Assembly (NCBI GenBank): GCA_014825775.1
Contig: MVAQ01000044.1
Coordinates: 48,946-112,945 of the forward strand
DNA length: 64,000 bases
From: Krasilnikovozyma curviuscula
Taxonomy: Eukaryota; Basidiomycota; Tremellomycetes; Cystofilobasidiales; Mrakiaceae
Reading direction: 5' to 3'
In this document: positions 1-11,761 of the stretch, one piece after another
How the letters are laid out: every line of letters begins with the position of its first letter
Numbering within the stretch: position 1 is the first letter of the stretch
Program-made: the position numbers and the translations under genes
The notes under the pieces: generated by a model
The model's input: only the letters and a program-made list of their open reading frames with translations
What the model was told of the DNA's origin: nothing
The model's database searches: none

Positions 1-710
1 TTCTCATAATAGAGGGCTGAAGGCAGCGTCCTTGATCTAAGATTGAGAGAAAAAAAACATCTCCAAGCTCTATCGCACCAGCCTTCGTCTCGTTAGGTTG
101 ATTTGCCCTTGTGTCTCTGTCCCATCCTCCTTTCCATACTTTCTACCTGGCGCCTGATTATCGTATTGTCACTTTGTTCTTCCCTTCCTTTAACCCAAAT
201 GAAAGACAAGAATGCATGGGCGCTGCAAAGCAACTCATCGAATGCGGGTCAATGGTCCCGAAGTCAGCGGTATCACATTTAACCACTAAGAAGTTGACTC
301 ACTACCTTGGCTGAGGGTTACGCTTGTCAATTTCCTCACGTTTGGGCTTATATCTTGGAACCCAGCTAAGTCTCAGAAATATCAGTCAGGAGTTCGCGGC
401 ACTTTTGACCTCCGCCAGTAAAACAACAAAATAGAACCAGCAGGGATTTCAAACTGAGACGATATCGCAATCTATCCTTTCTTATAAACAACACAGATTA
501 AGAAACAGTAAGTAGTGATTTTTGACTGTCGAAAGTCTCGATAGACAAATGCGCCTGCTCCTGACAGCCAACGTTGTCGATCAAATAGGGGGTTTTTGAC
601 CTTGTCAGGGTCTCAGGAGATCCCAGAAACTACATTCATGTCACAACCAACGACCAGGACAAGGAAGCAGAACCTGTCAAACTCGTCTCTTCTACGTCAG
701 CAGGGCTAGC
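1..710. other. Upstream region, no gene seen
   Basis: I find no convincing coding exon here. The few open frames are short and match no family I know. The stretch directly precedes the start codon of the arrestin-like gene and probably holds its promoter and 5' leader. Confidence 0.4.
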
Positions 711-3700
711 ATGGAAGCCATGAATACGACCCTCTCTCATCCAAAGCTCAGGCTGAAGATTATCCTCCCTAGTGACCATAGTAACAAAGCTACTCAGATA
801 GCACCCTCAACGAGCGTTCCTGTCTTGGCTGGTGGTGATGTCAAGGCTTCCTTAGAGGTTGAAGGTACAAGCGAGAACGACCTCGGGCTGGGTGAAATCA
901 AAGTTGAAATTCTGGGAGTTGAAGGTTAGTAATCACAGTCGTTTGAATCGTAGTCTAGCTAAGTATAGCTAGGAGTGACCGAAGGATGTTGAAGCTGGAC
1001 GCACTGATTTGCTTGCTTTTATTTTCACTGTGTAGAGTTGATTTCCAGCCAATCTTCTCTCAGGAATGTCTTCATGAAACAACAAAGGTATTTCCAAGGG
1101 AAGGACTTGGTCAGCTACCGATTTCTCCCTCATTGCATTGTGGCTTACACTTTTCTGACCCAGAGAACACTCCTCAGCCCCCGAGTAATATCGTTTTTGC
1201 AACCCAGTCTCCAAAGCACCCAATGCCACCCTCCTTTTTTCCTGCTAGAATAGGGTAATTATCTTTGGCTCCCACTTGTTCAATAATTCGCGCTAAACGC
1301 GCTTCGTATTTGTGTGTGTGTGTGTTTTCTTTTTGTCGCCAGCAAATGTCAGTTCCCTCTCTCGTTCCACATCCCTTCAGCCTCGCCGTCAGCAATAGCC
1401 TTCACGACGCTTGCCTCTATTCGGTACATCCTCCGCGCATCCGTCGTCGCGTTCTATAAGGGTAAAATCAGCACCGTTCTTTGTGAGCGCGTCGTCGACG
1501 TCTGTGAAGACCTGCGGGTCAGGAACCCCAGCCAAGGCGATCAAAGGTGGAGAGGACTATCGACCGCCGTGACAGAAGGTGAAAGTGGTGGATTAAGTGG
1601 TGGAAAGGTGAGAATTGAGTTGGAAATACAGGAGAAGGTTGTTATTACCGGTGGGAAGTTAAAGGTTGATGTCAAGGTCCTGAACTTCAGCTCGAAACAG
1701 GTCAGTGTGGACTATACCGTTTCTTCACCTTGGCTCTTCGAGAAGTTCTAGTCTTATATATATATTGAGATTTGTTTTAGCTTTCTGGACCAACTCTCAC
1801 TATTGCACGAATTCTCGTCCTGCCACCTCCACCATCCTCACCCGAAACTCCCAACCCTCAAATCATCAAAGTCTCAGAATGCATCTTCAGTCTTCACCTC
1901 ACGAATCCTGAGTTCATATACCCGGCGTCCTCAGAAACACGCCATAACCTGGAAATTGTTGTTCCTGCTGGGTTGATAGGCAAAGGGGTGAGCGGCGTGA
2001 GATGCGCGAGCGGCGGGCTCAGAAAATACATTCTACCAGCTGGAAAACCAGAGCTGAAGGACGCTCTTTTTGAGATAAAAGCTGTCGTTGGATTCAAACT
2101 GGATGGTGGATTACTTGGGTGAGCAAAATCGACTTGAATTTTCCCTTTCGCGGTTGATCATAAATTCATCACACCCCTGTTCCACCGTCATAGTAAATCG
2201 ATAGCAACTGAGGTCCCTATCTTCATTGCTGATCCCGCATCACTTCCTCAAGATTTCTTCGCTGTTCAACAACCAACGACAGCACCTCAGCCTTTTCCTC
2301 TGTCTCCATCATGTACAAGCTCAACTTGGACGCCATACGTTCCTCCAACTCCAGTACCTCGACATCCATTCGAACTAGATCTCCTTCGTCCTGGATCAAT
2401 AATATCCCACCCGTCTTCTCCAAACTTTTTCAGCTCTCAGGGCTCTCAACTTTATGCCCACGTTCCAGTTCATCAGCAAGTTCTCATTCACGACCCTTTC
2501 TTGCTAGAACGCCCAACCTCAGCTTCAGCTTTTCCTTATCCTTCCCAACTGCTGAATCATGCACCTCACCCTCAGACTGCTTACCCACCACATTCAGGTC
2601 GAGCAGTATCTACAGGTCCACCAACAGGATTCAATAGTCGCTGGCAGTCATCTTCTCAGTTCGCTCAAGAGTTATCGCAGCAGCACCAGTATCGACAACC
2701 ACCGCCGCCTCCGATCCCAGCGTTGACTCGACCACCATCGGTTAGGCCAAATAACGAGGTCGCTATCTTCTCAGCTCACAACCGAACTCGAACTCCTTCC
2801 ATTGCAGGTCTACCGTATTCACCAACACCAACGCGCGACTTCATTTCCCAACAAACACAGCCGTGGTTATCCATGTCGACGCCCAATGAGCCATTGTTCT
2901 ACACTCCTCAGTCTTCTAGGAAAATAAAAACTGACGGGCGAAACCCGAAAATGGAGGTCGCGCAGCGAGGAGCGTTCGATGCTATTGGTGAGAGTGGGGA
3001 GTCCACTGCTGGGACGGTAAAGAGCCTTGCTCAGAACTTGGAGGAAACTGTAAGAAGTGAAAGGATCAATGGTGTGGAAGGTACTGATGAGGCTCAGGAA
3101 GTAAGTAGTCCTTTTCCGTCTCATTTTTGGGTTTTGGGTTTGACAAATCTGAGTGTGGATATGATGATTGTCTTCATGTTTATTTTCATTTTTGGATTCG
3201 CTATAGAGCGGCACGGATTGGTTGAATAAAACTCTTCCAAAGCCACCTCCCTCCACTGGCAGACACAGTGAGAAGACCATTGGTCGAGCGACCGCAAAGG
3301 ATATCTTCAGCGAACCTACTGCTTCGCAGCCCATAAGCTCTGTCATCTCAAAAACTAAAAGTAGAAAAATACAACTAGAGTCCCCATCGGCATTATCATC
3401 ACTTCCACCCTTTGAAGAAACGGCTAGCCAAGAAATTGCTCGTCATGCTCGGACAGAAATGGGAAAGAAGGAAGATCATGTTGTAGCCATTCAGCCATAC
3501 AAACGAGGGTCGACTTCAAAAACTATTCCGCTAACTACACTTCCGACTTCAATTTCGGTAGAGAAAAAGACAAAAGAAGAGAAGAAGCCATCGGTACGCA
3601 TCAGCGCTGCCAAGCCAGCTTTGAAAGAGCTCAGGGCAATCAAAGAAGTCGCGATCGGAAGGGTATCCGCCTGGAGGACGTCATACCTCAATGCTATGAG

Positions 3701-5054
3701 CTCTTCATCGAAGATATTTGATGTCGAAAGACCACCATCTCTGGCTCCTTCTACTGGTTCGACTATTAAAACTTCGTCGCCGGCAACTCTTCCTATATTC
3801 ATACCTACGGCGGCTGGCGTCATCCAATCGCTTGCAAATGCTTCATTCATTCCCGTCAATGAATCTCTGTCGAAGTCATCGAAAGGTTCTGGCTTCAAAG
3901 TTGAAGCCTCTGCCGACACACGATCTTCAGCATCTGTCTCGCCTTTGACCAACAATGTGTCTCCCCTTGTAACAGAGTCTCCTTCCTCAAGTGGACGACC
4001 TGATATTTCTACCTCTTCTGAAGAGGCATCTCGAACTTATCTGGACAGAGCTCCTCCAGTCGCAGCGGCCACAACGGGAACTCCAACTGTCTCGTCCCCA
4101 ATATTGCGGGTTACCGCCAACCCACACAAATTCCTCAAGTTATCAACAAAAATTCCAGTCCTGCCTTTGCCTACCTCAGTCTCAAATTCTTCTTCAATTT
4201 TCTTACAGCGACGTACCTCTCAAAGGATTTACGAGGAAGATAAGTGCAAAGTCGATAGGATTCAAATCGTTGCGAAATCGATTTCTGCCTCACCACTTCC
4301 TTCTATCTCGTCACTGGAAAGAAAATCTCCCTCAAGGGTATCAGCAAGTAGATCAAGAGAGATCGGGAAACTGAAACCCAGTTTTTTTCAAATGGCTGAG
4401 GCGCTCGGTGTCAGCGGAGCTGGGGTAGATATTGAGCAGCACTACCAAGCGAAAAGTGCGAGGGGTGGGAAAGGAGGGAAGGTCGCTGATGTTACGAAGG
4501 TGATAATTAATTTCCTCCTCTTGTACCTCTTGATACTAACTCTTTCTACATTTCTTCAGATCTGGGCAAACGTAATCGAGCAGGAGATCAGCAGCTCTTC
4601 TTGCACATCAATACAGAAGCCTTCTCCATCATCTAAATCCATGAAGCCACTCCTCTCAAAGAGTTCTTCTGCTCAAACTTTCTTGAACACTACGACTCTA
4701 TCAAAACCGAAGCTTTCCAGCGCCGCGTCGTTGATGGTTCCCCCCACCACAGGAACACCATCAAAAGGGGACATTAATGCTGGATGGTCAACTTCCCCAC
4801 CGTCGATTCCCAGTAAGCCAACTGCTACACCAACACTTGATATGACGAAGCAGTCAACCGACATTGTGCCTAAGTCCTCCTTACAACCTAAGTACTCAAC
4901 CAATCGACTACAAGAGCTGTCCAAGAAGTACGATATTCCAGCTGCTGGGGAATCGTCTTGGAAACTGATTTCAAAGAAGTCTTCATTATCTACCGGTATT
5001 GTTGGCTTCTCGCGGGAAAGGTTGAAGGAATTGGTGAAACAATACGGAGGTTAA
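711..5054 (+). CDS. Alpha-arrestin-like protein with long Ser/Thr-rich tail
   Basis: The N-terminal exons encode a beta-sheet-rich arrestin fold: KLRLKIILP near the start, then an arrestin-N ending SIRYILRASVVAFYKGK, then arrestin-C strands around GGKVRIELEIQEKVVITGGK. Fungal alpha-arrestins recruit ubiquitin ligases to plasma-membrane transporters, so a role in transporter endocytosis is inferred. After the fold comes a very long low-complexity tail rich in Ser, Pro, Gln and Thr. I saw no PPxY motif in the parts I translated, so a Rsp5 contact would need another motif. Several introns are evident, for example one starting at about 925 and one at about 4500-4559 that reads through in frame. 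The last 50 codons carry two similar motifs, RLQELSKKY and RLKELVKQY. The start is the first ATG of the arrestin frame; an upstream exon cannot be excluded. Confidence 0.8.
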
Positions 5055-5712
5055 ATGTATATCACTCTGAACTGCTCATTTAGATTCTTCGATAATATAA
5101 CTTGTGCATCTCAAATTGGAAATTTCTTGTTACTTACGTATTGTCTCATGCCCAACTCGATGATGCTGAACTTGAATAAATGCGCAAACAGAATGTAAAC
5201 ATATCAGTTGTCGATACATTTGGTAACAAATCTACATCCCTAAACCAAAAAAAGATTTCATCGCTAGGGCTAAATCATATGGATTTGGTCCTGGGTTCTG
5301 GGAATATTGAAGTTTCACTGGTGGATTCATTCAATCTGAAAGCAAAAGGGCCGAGAAAACAACAACGCTTTGCACTTACGTCCGCGGCTCTCCCAGCACC
5401 GACTACCCCGATACTAACATCAGGGATCAAGAAAGTAATAACGAGATGTTATGTTTCTCCCAACGCTCACGCCGTTCGAGGATCTGCCTCCCGCCAAATG
5501 AGGATTAAAGGTAAACCAAATGTATAGATGTCTAAGGCAAAAATCCAAGAGTCTATATTTTAATGGAGAGAAATAGCACCATAGACTTCTCCATCTCTAC
5601 ATCGATGTTTCAATATACATGAAGAAGCTTGGGGGGGGTATAAGAACCTGATACAAGGCGGCAGAGCATATTCTGTCTTCACTCTTTCTTCACGAGCCCG
5701 AGCAACAGGCAT
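5055..5712. other. Convergent intergenic region, possible unassigned spliced transcript
   Basis: This lies between the 3' ends of the arrestin-like and phosphate-carrier genes. An open frame of 115 codons on the + strand (5180-5527) matches nothing I know. On the minus strand there is a clean intron-like signature near 5340-5383 (GTAAGT donor, TGCTTTCAG acceptor, about 44 nt), but the flanking reading frames close quickly. It could be a noncoding or antisense transcript. The rest looks like 3' untranslated sequence. Confidence 0.3.
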
Positions 5713-7575
5713 TTACTTTGAGTCTTTATGGATGACGACACCTGCTCCAGCTCCTAGGGCATCCTTGATATATCCGTAGAGTATAAACTGACCCGAGACG
5801 AGACCAGCAGTCATGACCACTATTCAACAAGTGTCAGTCTTCAATACTTCACAGCAGCGACAAAATGGAGGTAGTTAAAACATACTTCTTGGACCAATAC
5901 CAGCGAACAAGCCGGAGAAGCCAGCTTCCTTTCCGAGAACCCACAGACGGGAGACCATTGATCCCTTTGGACCATGTCCCTTGTTAATTTGTGAGAGGAG
6001 GGTATCAGCGGGCTGCGTCACCAACAAAGAACCAAGCAATCGAAATTAGTGTGTTTGTCAGTAAAAAAGACTATCTTCAAATTGATGGAAAGACTTGTTG
6101 AAAAGTGAAGGACGCACGTGAGACAAAATGGCGGCCGCGAAACCAGCAACGACACCGTTACCGAGGGTGATTCCGAACTTAGCTGGAGCAGAGAGGTTCT
6201 CGTTGGTTTCTTTGGACATCGTCTTGGCAACGGCTTCGTCCATCCATTCTTTGACCGTGAACTGCGAGGGAGAATGGAACCGGTGAGGTTACCGAGAATA
6301 TTGGAATGGAGAGAAAACAAAATTTTATGTTGAAAAGTTGTCAGAGGGACTAAACCAGGTGGAGAGAAGGGCAAAGGGGAGGGGGACGCACCTGACCGAT
6401 AGCGTAAGGAATCTGCTTGCACAGAATTGGAATGAACCCGGCATAGAGGCCCCCTATACCTTCTTCAGCTGATAGCTTGGCAAACCCAGAAACGAGACCA
6501 GAAGCGTATTTTGGATCGGAGACAAGACGGATTCTGGTGGCTGGAGGGCAATAAGAGCGGAACAGACGTCAGTCGCGCGCACAATATGGGAGCTCTCGCC
6601 CTGACATTTCCTTCACCCCAGCCGAAAACCAATTTTAAGCCAAGTGACATATTGAAATGAGTGGCTCACCTTCCAGAGGAGTCAGCAAAATATCAGCGAA
6701 GAATTCAGCGATTGACGCTCCTCCAAGGTAGATAGCCGTCCTGTTCTTGACCGCGGCCTCCTGAGAGCCAGACAAATCAACGAGTTTCTTCTTCCAGTAC
6801 TCGTATCCCGCAAACTTGGCTCCTCCCTGAGCAAGGTATCCGACAGCAGTAGGACCGAACCTTTTTTGCGCCCCAATGAGAAGGTGGTGGTTCAGATGCA
6901 GCTTCAATGATGAGAAGGAAAGACAAGGGAAGAAGATAAACGTACCCAGTCAACAGACCGGCTGTACCTTCGGCTGCTACAATTGACCGCGCTGTGGTCA
7001 TCATTCCTTTACCCTTGAACGCTGGGTCAATCTGGATACGGGTCTTGACGACATCGATCGCTAGTATAACCACAGGATTACCTCATTTATCAGTTCTGTG
7101 TTCTTATTACTACTGCAGGATGCCTACTCACGAGTCATCATTCCATGAGTACTGTATATCATCCAACACGAGAGACAGAGCAGACGTCATTCGCATCAGC
7201 TCAAGCTCTCTACTGACTACCAAACGACGAGAGATGTCAGACACTCACATGGTACAGCATAGTGCTCCTACAAGTTCAGGTCCAGGTTGAACGAAGTGAA
7301 AACAGAGAGGAAGGCAGAGTCAGCCCTAAACTGTTCAACGTTAACCCATCTCCCCTTTCCGCATTCGACTCCGTCGATCCCAACGAGACCCTGTAAATCT
7401 TCCACTGACCTGCTGAGAAGAAAGCTGTATAGTCTCTAAAGAAGGCAAGTTGAAAGGTGGTTAGAGCTGCTGTGAAACTGTAAATCCCCCATTCCAGAGG
7501 GAGCAACGCTTACTTTGTCGTGAAGGTTGGTGTGAGAGCCACTGGGGCTACAGCTGCTTTCGTCGAGGAAGCCAT
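5713..7575 (-). CDS. MIR1: Mitochondrial phosphate carrier
   Basis: This is a six-helix mitochondrial carrier that imports phosphate into the matrix for ATP synthesis, by phosphate/proton symport in this family. After removal of several short introns all three repeats are visible. The first carries [10 protein letters not shown] (its proline codon is completed across a splice), the second PLEATRIRLV, and the third PADTLLSQI. The family-typical [13 protein letters not shown] follows the first repeat, and the last helix ends [19 protein letters not shown]. The N-terminus [11 protein letters not shown] is short and lacks a long presequence, as is common in fungal carriers. The next start upstream in the same frame is not family-like, so 7575 is preferred. 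The gene is convergent with the arrestin-like gene. Confidence 0.96.
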
Positions 7576-7937
7576 TAAGTCAGTTGAGTCAAGAAAATCA
7601 AGCAAAGGGCTAAGGAGGTTGATGAGTTTGTGATTGAAGGAGGGGAGGGACTTGTAATTCCTCAGGCGGCGTTTTTTATACAAACCCAAGTCGGTCGAGG
7701 CAAAGGCCTGATGACGTTTTCCCTGATTGAGCGCCACCGGATTCTGTTACATCGCCTTCTCCGGAGTACGTAACGGCGGATTTGACGTGCTCGGTTTTGC
7801 AAGGGGATAGAGATCGAAGAAAAGGGCGAGACGGGATGTTACTCCTTCCGCAGTGCGCAAAACGAACAGGACAAACGTAATACTAATACAACAACGACGA
7901 TGACATCTGTTTGCGATATTGGATATAGGAATTCACG
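7576..7937. promoter_or_regulatory. Phosphate-carrier promoter / hamartin 3' region
   Basis: This non-coding gap separates two minus-strand genes and should hold the carrier promoter and the hamartin terminator region. I see no distinctive element. Confidence 0.4.
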
Positions 7938-10900
7938 CTACCGCCTCTCATCCTCTTCCTTGAAACTCATTGCCAGGCTCGTTGTCGTCCTCGTGCCCGC
8001 GCTCTTCCCATACGATCCCTCAGCACTACTGGTCGAGGTACTACCTGTCGAGCCCACAAAGAATGTCGGTTTGCCGACCCTGCTTGAGATGAAGGCCAAG
8101 TCGTCCGGCGTACCTACAGGTGAAGTGTTGAGGGAGTGGCCGATAGACATGTTTTGTCTCAGAAATGACTTCCCGACAGGTACTTCGTTCCAAGAAGGCG
8201 GGTTGTCAAACGACGGCTTCTTGAATCCAATTGGCACCGCAGCGCTGGGCTCGAACGTCGTCGTCGGTGACGTGACCTCCACTGGTACACCAAGTTGAAG
8301 ACCCATCGAGTCAGTGCCGATGGAAAGACCGCCGTATTCACCACGAGGTGATGTTAGACCTCCAAATCCTCTGGGAGAACTTCCACCTGGTGCATCAGTC
8401 CAGGCAACCAATCCACGATTGATCCCTTGACTTCTCAACCTCTCCTTCTTATTCTCATTCGCCTGTAATTTTGCTCGCACTTCTTCAGCCGCTTTAAGAT
8501 CCCAGACCTGTCGCTGAAGGTCGTCGCGTTCTTTTCGGAGCTGCTTCCATGCACTATCGGGAACGCTCGACGAGGGTTGTCTGGAAAGTGAGGGAAATAT
8601 GTTAGATGGTGTCGAGTGCAGTCCTTGGGGGGAATTGATTTCAGAGTTAGGGAGTGATGGCGCCAAGGGCGCTCGAGGGGTTGCTGCTGAGACTGACTGG
8701 GAAGAAGCTGATGTCGGAGCTCTGGGAAGGATTACGCTCGTTAGCCTCCAGTGACAAAAAGAAAACGGGAATAAGCTGACCCTTCGATTGACGGTAGAGA
8801 AGCACCTCTTTGTACAGGCGTTCCCTCGACTGAAACGTCCATTGGGGTTGCCGTTTGAGGAGCAGACGTAGATACTCGTTTCGCCTTCTCACCATTCTTC
8901 TTCAACGAATTGATTTGATATCCTAGACTCTTGATTTCCTCTTCGAATGCACTGTAGTTGAACAGGAGGATATGTCAACACTTCTTACGGAGAGGTATTC
9001 TGAAGAAACGAGCAACTCACGTATTGCTGATCAATAACGCATCTCTCTCCAACTCAACACTCTTCAGTAGCCTCTTCATCTACATGTAAAATACTTAGTT
9101 ATTATTCTAATCACTTACAGGGGAATGGTTGGAAATACTCACTTCCTCGAACCTAGCACACAGAATGTCCATCTGTCTCCTCAACGCAACGTATTTTTGA
9201 ACGTCGTCGTCCCACATCGCCTGTGTCTTCGTCAGCTGCTCAATTCGTTGTTTGTAGTTGGCGATATGCTACAAGTAGACATGGGAGACATGGGAGAATG
9301 TCAGCGTAGCAATCAATATGATAAGTAAGAATGGAGAGGAGGACAGACATCGACGTCTTGCTTTGCAGCCAGGAATTCATTCTCGACCTGGAAGAGTTTA
9401 GTCTGAGCTGCTTCGGCACGTTCTTTATAATTTTGAACCTCGGCCTAGAATTCATATGGAAGTGTCAGAACTGATTTTCCCACTTCACTAAAGGTCACAC
9501 GTCACGCTCACTTGTAAATCCGCCCTCTCGCTGCGACTAGTGATGATCTCGTTCTTTGCCTGGGTATTCTCCTTCTTCAACGTATCAATCCTCAATTGTA
9601 GCTTATCAACCCATTTCTTGTGGTTCGTTTCCCGCTGTCGGGCTTCTGTCTTCAATGTAGCGATGGCGGCGCCCTGCTTCGACGAGGTGGTCTGGAGGTT
9701 TTTGTAGCTCGATTGGAGGGTCGCGATGCCAACTTCAGCGGCAGAGGAAGTGATTCTTGTGTTATGAAGCCGTGTAATATCTGTTGTCAAGATCGAATAC
9801 AGGTCAGTCAGGGGATTGAAAGCCCCAATTGAAACTGCGGTACTCACGAGAAGCATAAGCGTTCTTAATGTATACCTCAAACATCAACTCATTCCTCAAT
9901 AACAGCACCTGTCGTCTGAGATACTCCAAGTTATTTCCACCGACCACCACACTATCCAAAGTCGCACTGCTCTCGATAACCGTCTTGGCTTCATCACTTG
10001 TCGCAGCCCCCATTTCCGTTTCATCGCCCTTGATCCTTAGCTGCGCTCGATCGCGGAGCATTTCCTCGTAAGACCCAGGCTGTACGCTTCCTACCGCATC
10101 CCTTCCTTCAACCTCAGCATGTGCTCCACCCTCGAGCAACTCGTGATTCTCGGACAGCCCCCCAGCTTGGTACTTATCCGCATTGGATCCAGCACCAGTC
10201 TTGACTCTGTCCTTGAGGGGAACCCTTCGTGCAGGTGTAGGACACCGCAGGAGGTTCACTTCAGAAACAATCTTATCCCGTTCCCACTTGGACCAGAACG
10301 GCGTTTTGGTTGGGTCTGACTCGGTTGCGAGCGTCAGGTTAAGTAGTTCAGGATGAAGACGAAGTTGACGGAGAAGGGATTGTGACGTCGCAGTTACTTG
10401 ATTTTTGTTCCATTGCATGATTGCATCAGTTGGTACTGAGGATGTGGAGGGTGTAGAGGGTGTGGTTGGCGACAGAAGAGCCAAGTCGGTTGGTTCATCG
10501 GACATCGCAAGAGGATCGTCAACTCGACCATCACCCACTTCGATTCCCTTTCCCTGAAGATATGTTTTAGCATCTCTTAGGAAGGCAATGGTGTTGCAGG
10601 GCCAGAGGAGGTAGAGGTAAGAGAGGTAAGGGAAAGTGTCCGGTGGAGGAGATTCAGTTAGATCAAAGTTGGCCTGGAGCGACTGCCAATTATGCTTTAT
10701 TGTGTCGGAATTTATTGATTCGGATGAAAATGGAATACTAGGAGAGGCAATTTGTAGTGCTGGTAGCTGTTTGTTGGGCTCACGGCGCTTCCAAGAGAGT
10801 GCTTTGAGAAGAATCTTAAAAAGAATTGCAAGACTTGGGGAAGTCAAAGAAATTGAAAGATGAATTCATGAAAGTAATAAATAATGTGGGAAAGAATAAT

Positions 10901-11488
10901 TACTCACTGTTCTCCCATTTCCTTTGGACAAGCGCTCAGAATGACCATCAACAGCGTTAGCTCCACATGAAACAACGAGCTAGATGTATCCCTCTGTAAA
11001 CTCTCTAGCATTGCCTGAAGTAGCAGGGAAGCTTCAGGTGATAGGAAAAGGGACTTCGTCTCGTCAGGGTGTGCAATCAAGAATTTCCCCAGAAGCGTCG
11101 TCGTTGGAAGCCTCGTTGAGGGAACGACGAAAGGTGGTAACAGGGCAGACAGGAATCTCTGAAGTATCAGAAGAATTTGAAGGAAATGCTCTCTTAGTGA
11201 TTCAAAGCAACATTTTTGCTCTTCCGAGGTGGGAGGAAAACTCACGCTTGGATCCTTCTCACCAAACTCAACCAAACCGTCCTCAAGCCTACCGACAAAC
11301 AGCTCCTGCTGCTCGGAAGACGATCCATCAGGAGCATCAATTATATTCTGGTTGATTCCTAGGCTCTGAGAGACCAGCACGTACACTGGACGGGACAAAA
11401 CGCAGTAGGGGGGGTGAGAAATGGGAAGGAAGCGGTGAGAAAACCAGATAGAAAACTCACGCTGCTGCTGGTTAGGAGCAGAGGCCAT
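7938..11488 (-). CDS. TSC1: Hamartin (TSC1) homologue
   Basis: The N-terminal half is a helical repeat-like region with GRLEDGLVEFGEKDP and a stretch ending LKALSWKRREP. These resemble the HEAT-like core of fungal hamartins. The strongest evidence is the junction EYLRRQVLLLRNELMFEVYI at the start of a long coiled coil (about 9100-9900), the signature position of TSC1 proteins. The coiled coil continues through HKKWVDKLQLRIDTLKKEN and is followed by a Ser/Pro-rich tail. Known role: hamartin holds tuberin (TSC2), the GAP for Rheb, and so restrains TORC1 when nutrients or amino acids are low. Oddity: the helical domain appears to start late. Only about ten codons (MASAPNQQQ) precede the first family-like segment, so the N-terminus looks roughly 150-200 residues shorter than I expect. 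Only 273 bp separate this start from the nitrate-reductase stop, which leaves little room for missed exons. Confidence 0.75.
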
Positions 11489-11761
11489 GGTCTCTTCATA
11501 AGCTCCAAGGAGAAGCAATCACAGAAAGACGAATGGGTGATGGAGTGGAGCGCTCGTAACTGCGAGCTCTCTCGCTCAGACTCAGTCATCTTGCAGTGGC
11601 GTGCGTATATTTGTGAAGAAAATCAGTTCGGCATAGAAAATAAGCATGCAAGATGGAAAGTTGATTACAATGGATCTGTGTTATTTACAACGAGAAGTGA
11701 GATACAACAGTCTAGAGATATGTGTAAAGCGGCGATAAAGTCCCTTCGTGAGGGACGATGC

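Noticed and set aside
2867..3346. 159-codon antisense frame over the arrestin-like gene
   Set aside because: Shadow of the coding strand; no family features.
4250..4275. GGATTCAAATCG, also B-box-like
   Set aside because: It lies in the arrestin-like coding tail, with no partner A box.
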